From assembly GCF_900108275.1 (NCBI RefSeq), contig NZ_FNVD01000013.1:18475-82474 (forward strand): a stretch of 64,000 nt of DNA. Reading direction: 5' to 3'. Of the stretch, positions 17,444 to 24,167 are shown piece after piece. This DNA comes from Jhaorihella thermophila (lineage in GTDB: Bacteria; Pseudomonadota; Alphaproteobacteria; Rhodobacterales; Rhodobacteraceae). The notes under the pieces are model-generated. The model was not told the origin of the DNA. It saw only the letters and a program-made list of their open reading frames with translations, and did no database searches. Both the position numbers and the translations under genes were made by a program. Numbering within the stretch: the stretch's first letter is position 1; every line of letters starts with the position of its first letter.

Positions 17444-20121
17444 TGGCGACGCTCAACCTGCTGGTGGCGGTGTCGTTGGCTTATGTGGCGCTGTTGTTCG
17501 GCGTGGCTTTCGCCGCCGACAGGCTGGCCGCAAAGGGCCGCAGCACCTGGCTCCGATCGCCCCTGATCTATACCCTGTCTCTGTCGATCTACTGCACCGC
17601 GTGGACATTCTACGGCGCCGTCGGCTATGCGGCGCGATCGGGTCTGGAGTTCGTGACCATCTACCTTGGCCCGACGCTGGTCATGGTCGGCTGGTGGTGG
17701 GGACTGCGCAAGCTGGTGCGGATCGGCCGCAGCCAGCGCGTGACCTCGATCGCCGATCTGATCTCGTCCCGCTATGGCAAGTCGAACCTGCTGGCAATCT
17801 GTGTCACCGTGCTCGCCGTGCTGGGGATCACACCTTACATATCACTTCAACTTCAGTCCATAACTCTTTCATTTTCTATATTTTTCGACGAAACCAACAT
17901 GCGAGGATTCAGCGAAACCCGGCTGGTGTTGTGGATCGCCGTGGGATTGGCTGTGTTTGCCATCCTGTTCGGCACCCGCAACCTGGACGCCAATGAACGC
18001 CACCACGGGGTCGTGACGGCCGTCGCGCTCGAGGCAGTGGTCAAGCTGGTGGCGCTGCTTGCGGTCGGGATCTTCGTGGTCTGGGGTGTGGCGGGGGGCG
18101 TCGGCCCGGCGCTTGCGCGGATCGACGCCTCGCAGATCGGGCAATGGCAGGTGAATGGCGGGCGCTGGGCGGCGATCACCTTTCTGTCGGCAGCGGCCTT
18201 CGTCTGCCTGCCGCGGATGTTTCAGGTCATGGTGGTCGAAAACGATGACGAACGCCACCTGCGCACCGCGTCCTGGGCCTTTCCGCTCTACATGCTGCTC
18301 ATCAGCCTGTTCGTGGTGCCGATCGCCGCGATCGGGCTGGAGCTGATGCCGAAGGGCGCGAACCCCGACCTGTTCGTGCTGACCGTGCCTTTGTCGCAAG
18401 GTCAGGACGGGCTGGCAATGCTGTCCTTCCTCGGCGGGTTCTCTTCGGCCACCTCGATGGTCATCGTCGCCGCCATGGCGCTGTCCACGATGGTGTCGAA
18501 CCACCTGGTCATGCCGATCTGGCTCAGCCGCCGGGGCAGCGGCGCCTCGGTGTCCGGCGACGTGCGCCACATCGTGCTGGTGTCGCGCCGCATCGCCATC
18601 GGCGTGATCATGGCGCTGGGCTATTTCTATTTCGAGCTTTCGGGCGGCGGCTCGGCGCTGGCCTCGATCGGGCTCATCAGCTTCACCGGCATCGCCCAGA
18701 TCCTGCCGGCGCTGGTGGGCGGGCTGTTCTGGCGCGGGGCCACCCGGACCGGGGCGCTGGCGGGGCTGACGGTCGGGTTCTGCCTGTGGGTCCATACGAT
18801 GCTGCTGCCGGGGATCGGCAGCGAACTGATGCCGCCCTCGGTCTTCGAATCCGGCCCGTTCGGGATCGGCTGGCTGCGGCCGCAGGCGCTGTTCGGCATC
18901 GAAGGGCTGGACCCGACCGTGCATGCGGTGATGTGGAGCCTTGCGTTGAACGCCGCGGTGTTCAGCCTAGTGTCCCTGCTGACCTTCCCCAGCCCGCTGG
19001 AGCGGCTGCAGGGTGCGCAATTCGTCAATGTCTTCGACCATTCCGCCGGCCCGCGCGGCTGGACCGGCTCGGTGGCGCAAAGCGAAGACCTCATGATCAT
19101 GTCCCAGCGGATCATGGGCGGGGGCGAGGCTCAGGCATTCTTTCGCGAGGAGGCGGCGCGCCAGGGCATCCATGCCGGTCTGCCCGAACCGACCCCGGCC
19201 TTTCTTGAGCGTCTCGAACGCAAGCTGGCCGGCTCGGTCGGCGCGGCCACGGCCCATGCCATGATCGGCCAGATCGTGGGCGGGTCGTCGGTATCGGTCG
19301 AGGATCTTCTGGCGGTGGCCGACGAATCCGCGCAGCTGATGGAATATTCCAGCCGGCTCGAGGCGAAATCGGCCGAACTGACCCGCACCGCCGCCAAGCT
19401 GCGCGATGCCAACGAAAAGCTCTTGCAGATCTCGCAGCAGAAGGACGCGTTTCTCAGCCAGGTCAGCCACGAATTGCGCACGCCGATGACCTCGATCCGC
19501 GCATTTTCCGAGATCCTGCGCGACACCGAGGGGCTGGCCGCCGAGGAGCAGACCCGCTATGCCGCCATCATCCACGACGAGGCGCTTCGCCTGACCCGGT
19601 TGCTGGATGATTTGCTCGACCTGAGCGTGCTGGAAAACGGCGAGGTGTCGCTGAATCTCGGCACCGGAACGCTGGCCGAGGTGCTGGACCGGGCCATCTC
19701 GACGGCGTTGTCGGGCCTGGAGCGGCCGATCGAGATCCGCCGCAGGCGGTCGGCCGAAAACATCGTCCTGCACACCGATCTGGACCGGCTGGCACAGGTG
19801 TTCATCAACCTCATTTCCAACGCCCAGAAATACTGCGATGCGCCACGGCCCGAACTGGTGATCGCGGTGCATGACCTGAAGGGGCGGATCGCGGTGGACT
19901 TCATCGACAACGGCAGCGGCGTTCCGCCCGAGGCGCAGAAGATGGTGTTCGAGAAATTCGCCCGCGTCGTCCATGACAAGGCCGGCGGCGCGGGGCTGGG
20001 GCTGGCGATCTGCCGCGAAATCATGAACCGGCTGGACGGAGAGATCGTCTATCTGGCCGACCGGACCGGCGGCGCATTCCGGGTAATCCTTCCGGCTGCG
20101 GCGGAAATGGCGGCGCAATAG
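17443..20121 (+). CDS. Sodium:solute symporter-type sensor histidine kinase (CrbS-like)
   Basis: An 892-residue membrane sensor. Residues about 1-530 form a multi-helix SLC5/SSS transporter fold. A STAC-like helical linker follows (about 555-645). Then come a coiled coil and a HisKA domain with phospho-acceptor H676 in SQVSHELRTP, and a HATPase domain with FINLISNAQKYCD, DNGSG and GAGLGLAI. There is no PAS domain and no C-terminal receiver, unlike longer CrbS proteins. CrbS/R systems of Vibrio and Pseudomonas control acs during the acetate switch, so a C2-acid signal is plausible here. Residues 130-148 are encoded by an AT-rich, rare-codon stretch. It is the last gene of a translationally coupled trio. 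Confidence 0.93.
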   Translation: MATLNLLVAVSLAYVALLFGVAFAADRLAAKGRSTWLRSPLIYTLSLSIYCTAWTFYGAVGYAARSGLEFVTIYLGPTLVMVGWWWGLRKLVRIGRSQRVTSIADLISSRYGKSNLLAICVTVLAVLGITPYISLQLQSITLSFSIFFDETNMRGFSETRLVLWIAVGLAVFAILFGTRNLDANERHHGVVTAVALEAVVKLVALLAVGIFVVWGVAGGVGPALARIDASQIGQWQVNGGRWAAITFLSAAAFVCLPRMFQVMVVENDDERHLRTASWAFPLYMLLISLFVVPIAAIGLELMPKGANPDLFVLTVPLSQGQDGLAMLSFLGGFSSATSMVIVAAMALSTMVSNHLVMPIWLSRRGSGASVSGDVRHIVLVSRRIAIGVIMALGYFYFELSGGGSALASIGLISFTGIAQILPALVGGLFWRGATRTGALAGLTVGFCLWVHTMLLPGIGSELMPPSVFESGPFGIGWLRPQALFGIEGLDPTVHAVMWSLALNAAVFSLVSLLTFPSPLERLQGAQFVNVFDHSAGPRGWTGSVAQSEDLMIMSQRIMGGGEAQAFFREEAARQGIHAGLPEPTPAFLERLERKLAGSVGAATAHAMIGQIVGGSSVSVEDLLAVADESAQLMEYSSRLEAKSAELTRTAAKLRDANEKLLQISQQKDAFLSQVSHELRTPMTSIRAFSEILRDTEGLAAEEQTRYAAIIHDEALRLTRLLDDLLDLSVLENGEVSLNLGTGTLAEVLDRAISTALSGLERPIEIRRRRSAENIVLHTDLDRLAQVFINLISNAQKYCDAPRPELVIAVHDLKGRIAVDFIDNGSGVPPEAQKMVFEKFARVVHDKAGGAGLGLAICREIMNRLDGEIVYLADRTGGAFRVILPAAAEMAAQ
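17830..17886 (+). other. AT-rich rare-codon island inside the symporter-kinase gene
   Basis: These 19 codons are about 30% G+C by my count, in a gene otherwise well above 60%. They use ATA three times, CTT three times, and TCA, TCT, ACT and ACA, codons nearly absent around them. They encode a transmembrane stretch (TPYISLQLQSITLSFSIF). Reading frame is intact. It may cause a translational pause during helix insertion, hold an internal signal, or mark a local replacement. Confidence 0.8.
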
Positions 20122-20163
20122 GCCGCGTCAACTTCTCGGCAACCATTCCTGCGCTAGGAGTGC

Positions 20164-21324
20164 ATGGGCAGGAACCGCAACGGCAGGGCGAAGGGAATGA
20201 CAGCGGCGAAGGCTTCGGAATCGGTGCTCGCACGCAAGCTCGCGGCAGGGGGCGGGACGCAACGGGCGGCCCGGTCGCTGCTGCGCGTGCTGCGCCTGGC
20301 CGTGGCCCGCACGGCCGCGGACGAGGTCGGCGCCCCGGCCGCCGTGATCGGCGCCACAGAATACCGGGGCGCGCTAGACGAGCTTTCCGAAAACCTGCCC
20401 GAAACCGGGATGCCGGTTCTGCTGGCGGGCGACGACGGCCGGTTGGGCGGCGCCATCGTTGACGGGCAGCTCGTCTCGGCGCTGGTGCAGCAACTGACCA
20501 CCGGCCAGATCCTTGCACCGTGGCCCGACAGCCGCCGCTTCACCCCCACCGACGCCGCGCTGATCGCGCCGTTTCTGGACGGGATCCTCGCCCGGCTTGT
20601 CGATCTGGTCGAGCAGGCCGAAGACCGCGATTGCGTGGCCGGGCTGCGGTGTGCCGGCATGACCGAAGACCCCGGCGGCCTGTTGCTCGCGCTCGAGGAC
20701 GGCGCGTTCCGCGTTCTCGAACTCTCTCTGGACATCGGCGGAGGCGCGAGACAGGGCGGACTGGTGCTTGTGCTGTCCGAACCGGCCGGCGGGGCCGAAA
20801 GCGGCACCGCGCCGCCGCCGCACTCGCACGGGATGGAACGGAATTTCGGCGCGATCCGGGCCGAACTGACGGCCGTGATCGAACGGCTTCGGCTACCGCT
20901 TGCGCAGCTGGCGCGGATGCAACCGGGGGAATTGCTGCCGCTGGCGCGCGGCCGTCTGAACCAGACCGAACTGGTGGCGCTGGACGGGCGGGTGATCGCC
21001 ACGGGCAAGCTGGGTCAGGCGGGGGGATTGCGGGCGATCCGGCTACGGCTGGCACCGGGGGGCGAGGCGGCGGCGCCGCCGGATCTCCCCGCGCGTTTCG
21101 TCGAACATCCCGGCCCGGACGAGGCCGAGCCGCAGACGCCCGCGCCGGCCGAAACCGGACCCGCGCCCGCGCCCGCGCCGCAGGAGCCCGTAGACGAAGA
21201 CGGCTACCACGACCGCCTGTCGCAGATGACCCCCGATCAGGCGCTGGCCGAAATCTCCTCGCTGGCGGGATTGCCGGAGGCGGATTCCGCGCCCGCGAAG
21301 ACCGGGACGGACGATGCGTCGTGA
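20164..21324 (+). CDS. FliM/FliN-family (SpoA domain) protein, orphan
   Basis: A 386-residue protein resembling the flagellar switch protein FliM. A FliM-like middle region (about residues 95-250) contains VDGQLVSALVQQL and TPTDAALIAPFLDGIL. A SpoA-like domain follows (about 265-315) with GELLPLARGRLNQTEL. The tail is acidic and proline-rich. FliM forms the C-ring that binds CheY-P, but no flagellar gene is near and no canonical N-terminal CheY-binding peptide is obvious. It starts 42 bp after the symporter-kinase. ATG at 20164 follows GGAG; an in-frame ATG at 20197 is an alternative start. Confidence 0.75.
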   Translation: MGRNRNGRAKGMTAAKASESVLARKLAAGGGTQRAARSLLRVLRLAVARTAADEVGAPAAVIGATEYRGALDELSENLPETGMPVLLAGDDGRLGGAIVDGQLVSALVQQLTTGQILAPWPDSRRFTPTDAALIAPFLDGILARLVDLVEQAEDRDCVAGLRCAGMTEDPGGLLLALEDGAFRVLELSLDIGGGARQGGLVLVLSEPAGGAESGTAPPPHSHGMERNFGAIRAELTAVIERLRLPLAQLARMQPGELLPLARGRLNQTELVALDGRVIATGKLGQAGGLRAIRLRLAPGGEAAAPPDLPARFVEHPGPDEAEPQTPAPAETGPAPAPAPQEPVDEDGYHDRLSQMTPDQALAEISSLAGLPEADSAPAKTGTDDAS

Positions 21325-21344
21325 CGCCTGGGACCGCCGCCGTT

Positions 21345-21776
21345 TCAGACGGGATTCAGCGCGACCTGCTGAAACAGCGGCAAATAGCTGTCCAGATTGT
21401 ACCCGGCGGCGCGGGTCGCTGCCATGACGTCCTCGACGCTGCGCGGGCCGATCTGCCCCATCGCCCAGATCACCGAGGACCGCGTGCCGGACCGGCAATA
21501 GGCCAGAACCTTTTCGCCGCCGTTCTGGACCAGTTCGCGGTGCAAAACCGCGTTTTCGGGCGTGAGCGTCTGGTGCACCAGTTCCAGCACCTCAAAGCGC
21601 AGCCCCGCGGCCTCGGCCGCCGCGCGCATCGCTGCTGCCTGCAGGTCCGGCGTCACCTCGGCATCGGGCCGGTTGCAGATCACCGACGTGAACCCCGCTT
21701 GCGCGAGCACGGGCATGTCCGCGGGCGCGATCTGAGGCGAGACGAAATAGTTCGGGGCAAGCTGTCGAAGATCCAT
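21345..21776 (-). CDS. DUF442/TIGR01244 phosphatase-like sulfur transferase domain protein
   Basis: A 143-residue protein of the Blh N-terminal domain family (DUF442). The catalytic loop AYCRSGTRSS carries the active cysteine in a C-x5-R P-loop shared with dual-specificity phosphatases and rhodanese-like proteins. It lies 55 bp downstream of a metallo-beta-lactamase-fold gene on the same strand. In Blh proteins these two domains are fused, and they act in sulfide/persulfide metabolism, so the pair probably works together. The gene converges on the FliM-like gene with a 20-bp gap. Confidence 0.85.
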   Translation of the reverse strand: MDLRQLAPNYFVSPQIAPADMPVLAQAGFTSVICNRPDAEVTPDLQAAAMRAAAEAAGLRFEVLELVHQTLTPENAVLHRELVQNGGEKVLAYCRSGTRSSVIWAMGQIGPRSVEDVMAATRAAGYNLDSYLPLFQQVALNPV

Positions 21777-21831
21777 GCCTCACGTCCTAACCGCGCATCC
21801 GACGGCTGTCCAGTGCGGCTCCGCGCCGCAA

Positions 21832-22695
21832 TCAGAGCACGTTGATCGGCAGCTTGAGGAACACCTTGCCATCCGGTTCCGGCGGCGGGAAATGGCCCGC
21901 GCGCATGTTCACCTGCAACGACGGAACGATCAGCCGCGGCATGCCCAGCGTGGCATCGCGTTCGTTGCGCATCCGGACGAACTCTTCCTTGCTGCGGCCG
22001 TGCCCGATATGCACGTTGCGCTCCTTTTCCTCGGCCACGGTGGTTTCCCACGCGTACTCGTCGCGCCCCGGCGCCTTGTAGTCGTGACCGACGAATATAC
22101 GCGTCTCGTCCGGCAGCGACAGGATCTTCTGGATCGAGTCATAGAGCACCTCGGAAGATCCACCGGGAAAGTCGCAGCGGGCGGTGCCGAAATCCGGCAT
22201 GAACAGCGTGTCGCCGACAAAGGCAGCATCGCCGATCACATAGGTGAGACACGCCGGCGTATGCCCCGGCGTGTGCAGCACGTCGCCGCGCAGCTGGCCG
22301 ATGTGGAAACTGTCGCCTTCGCGGAACAGCGCGTCGAACTGGCTGCCGTCGCGCTGGAACTCGGTGCCTTCGTTGAACACCTTGCCAAAGGTTTCCTGAA
22401 CCACCGTGATCCGGTCGCCGATGCCGATGCGCCCGCCCACCTTTTCCTGCAGATAGGGCGCGGCGGACAGATGGTCGGCGTGAACATGGGTTTCCAGGAT
22501 CCATTCGACGGTCAGCCCTTCGGACCGGACATGGTCGATGATCCGATCCGCCGAATGCGTCGCAGTCCGCCCCGCGGCGTGGTCGAAATCCAGCACGCTG
22601 TCGATGATCGCACAGGCCCGCCCCTGCGGTTCGCGCACGACATAGGAAACCGTGTTGGTTTCTTCGTCGAAAAAGGCTGTCACATCCGGCTTCAT
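21832..22695 (-). CDS. Metallo-beta-lactamase fold hydrolase, persulfide dioxygenase-like
   Basis: A 287-residue MBL-fold enzyme. Metal ligands are seen in ETHVHADHLSA (HxHxDH), HTPGHTPACL, DTLFMPDFGTARCDFPGG and GHDYKAPGR. This pattern fits the ETHE1/Blh group, which oxidises glutathione persulfide or acts in sulfide detoxification, rather than glyoxalase II. It precedes the DUF442 gene, forming a split version of Blh. The upstream region has a Crp/Fnr-like palindrome at 22.8 kb. The substrate is inferred from family only. Confidence 0.85.
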   Translation of the reverse strand: MKPDVTAFFDEETNTVSYVVREPQGRACAIIDSVLDFDHAAGRTATHSADRIIDHVRSEGLTVEWILETHVHADHLSAAPYLQEKVGGRIGIGDRITVVQETFGKVFNEGTEFQRDGSQFDALFREGDSFHIGQLRGDVLHTPGHTPACLTYVIGDAAFVGDTLFMPDFGTARCDFPGGSSEVLYDSIQKILSLPDETRIFVGHDYKAPGRDEYAWETTVAEEKERNVHIGHGRSKEEFVRMRNERDATLGMPRLIVPSLQVNMRAGHFPPPEPDGKVFLKLPINVL

Positions 22696-22794
22696 CGAAA
22701 TTCTCCATTGCAGTCGCGCCCCTTCAAATTAGCTGTTTGGAATGTGTTTTCAAGGCGCGTCTCTCGGCGATCCGCATCCGCCCGTGCGCTGGGA

Positions 22795-22810
22795 ATTGAC
22801 CTCGGTCAAT
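22795..22810. promoter_or_regulatory. Crp/Fnr-type palindrome
   Basis: ATTGACC-TC-GGTCAAT is a perfect inverted repeat. It contains TTGAC-N4-GTCAA, which fits the Crp/Fnr half-site pattern TTGAY-N4-RTCAA used by FnrL/Dnr-type regulators in this order. It sits in the 270-bp divergent region between the MBL hydrolase and the small gene at 22966. Its centre is about 107 bp from the first start and 163 bp from the second. Confidence 0.5.
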
Positions 22811-22965
22811 GCGGCTGGTGGCGAAACCGTGCAGAATTCGAGTGAATCCGGCATGATCCTGACAGCCCGAAGGGGATTGCCCGGCGTGGCGGATCCCGGC
22901 GCGCCGTCTGCACAGCGTCATGACCGGGCCGGGGCGGAGACGGTACCGGAAAGAGGAGGAGTGCC

Positions 22966-23181
22966 ATGACCGAACGGAACCTGCTGGATACGGCTCTGCG
23001 GCTGGAGCGGGAAATCCTTGACGCGGAACCCGACCGGCGCCTTGCGATGCAACCTGAATTTTCGCGCGTGCTCGACCGGCTCCGCATGGAGCGGGTGGAG
23101 ATTCCCCGGCGGCTCTTGCAGCTCGAGGCTGAGCTTGCCGACGAGGCGATCGAGGCCAGGTTCGACAACCTGCCGCTCTGA
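22966..23181 (+). CDS. Small helical protein, unknown function
   Basis: A 71-residue, charged, probably all-helical protein with no cysteine and no membrane segment. A strong AGGAGGAG ribosome site lies just before the ATG, which supports real expression. I do not recognise a family. It is divergent from the MBL hydrolase, with the Crp/Fnr-like palindrome between them, and converges on a small membrane protein. Confidence 0.7.
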   Translation: MTERNLLDTALRLEREILDAEPDRRLAMQPEFSRVLDRLRMERVEIPRRLLQLEAELADEAIEARFDNLPL

Positions 23182-23221
23182 ACTGCCGGCCCCGGCCGCC
23201 CTCTGGTTCGGCCTGCCCGGC

Positions 23222-23440
23222 TCAGCTCAGGATGATGCCGACTACCACGAGCATCAGACCGATTGCCGACAGGAACAGCGACCCGAGATTGAGCGGCAAC
23301 AGCGCCATCAGGGCCTGTTTCAGGTCTTCATCGGCCAGATTCTGCCGGCGCACGCGGTTGGCGCGGATGACGCACCAGATCAGGCCGACAAGCCCCAGCA
23401 GGGTGACGGCGGTGCCCGCCCAGATCATGATCTCGAACAT
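23222..23440 (-). CDS. Small two-helix membrane protein
   Basis: A 72-residue protein with two hydrophobic helices (about residues 5-24 and 46-70) joined by a basic then acidic loop ([16 protein letters not shown]). The ATG at 23440 is preferred over the GTG four codons upstream, because GGAG lies six bases before it. No recognised domain is visible beyond the paired helices, and function is unknown. It lies between two short genes on the opposite strand. Confidence 0.75.
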   Translation of the reverse strand: MFEIMIWAGTAVTLLGLVGLIWCVIRANRVRRQNLADEDLKQALMALLPLNLGSLFLSAIGLMLVVVGIILS

Positions 23441-23637
23441 CCGTGTCTCCACTGGTCAGAATCCTTTCGGCCCGGCGTCCTTGCCGAGGGCATCCGTGCG
23501 CGGGCTCTAGCCGATCGGCGCCCCCCGCACAAGGCCGCTGCGGCGCGCCCCGCGCCGATCCCGTCTTGCAGCCGCACCGGCACCCTTGTATCCCGTGGCT
23601 TCACGTCACCACCCTAGCAGCCAGACGGAGCCTGTCC

Positions 23638-23895
23638 ATGGACGAACATTCCACCGATGCGACCTATCGTGTGACCGCTGACGAACTGCGCAGCTTCATC
23701 GAGCGCATCGAACGGCTGGAGGCCGAGAAGAAGGACATCGCCGATCAGCAGAAGGAGGTGATGGCCGAGGCCAAGGCGCGCGGCTATGATACCAAGGTGA
23801 TGCGCAAGATCATCGCCCTGCGCAAGCGCGACAAGGACGAAATCGCCGAGGAAGAGGCGGTGCTGGAGCTCTACAAGGAAGCCCTGGGCATGTAG
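23638..23895 (+). CDS. gapR: GapR/DUF2312 nucleoid-associated protein
   Basis: An 85-residue protein matching DUF2312. Its signature is [18 protein letters not shown] followed by [19 protein letters not shown]. In Caulobacter this family is GapR, an essential nucleoid protein that clamps overtwisted DNA ahead of replication and transcription. The length is normal. ATG at 23638 has GGAG seven bases upstream; the long open frame before it is not coding. It is a monocistronic gene ending in a strong terminator. Confidence 0.93.
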   Translation: MDEHSTDATYRVTADELRSFIERIERLEAEKKDIADQQKEVMAEAKARGYDTKVMRKIIALRKRDKDEIAEEEAVLELYKEALGM

Positions 23896-23939
23896 CCGGG
23901 CCTCCTGTCGCCCGGCGGATTCGCCCCGCTGACCCCATC

Positions 23940-23974
23940 GGGCCGCGTCGGACGCCACGCGGCCCTTTGTTTTG
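23940..23974 (+). terminator. Intrinsic terminator of gapR
   Basis: A perfect 9-bp stem (GGGCCGCGT with its complement) and 8-nt loop are followed by TTTGTTTTG. It ends about 45-80 bp after the gapR stop and insulates the antiporter operon. Confidence 0.85.
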
Positions 23975-24167
23975 ACCTGAGGGGGGCCCGCAGCTCCGCG
24001 CAGCCCGATCGGCCGCACATTGCCACATCCCGCGCCGCCCCCGCAGGCGCGGCGTTGTCCGAGAATCGCCCGATATGGCAGGAATCGGGGCGCAAGGGCT
24101 GGACAGCGGGAAAAATATCCTTACCCACATGGGCAAGTTTCGGATCGAACGGACTGGAGGGATCCCC

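Noticed and set aside
22742..22969. Possible small gene between the MBL hydrolase and the 71-residue protein
   Set aside because: The frame has no ribosome site, overlaps the likely promoter region with the Crp/Fnr-like box, and its product shows no protein-like features.
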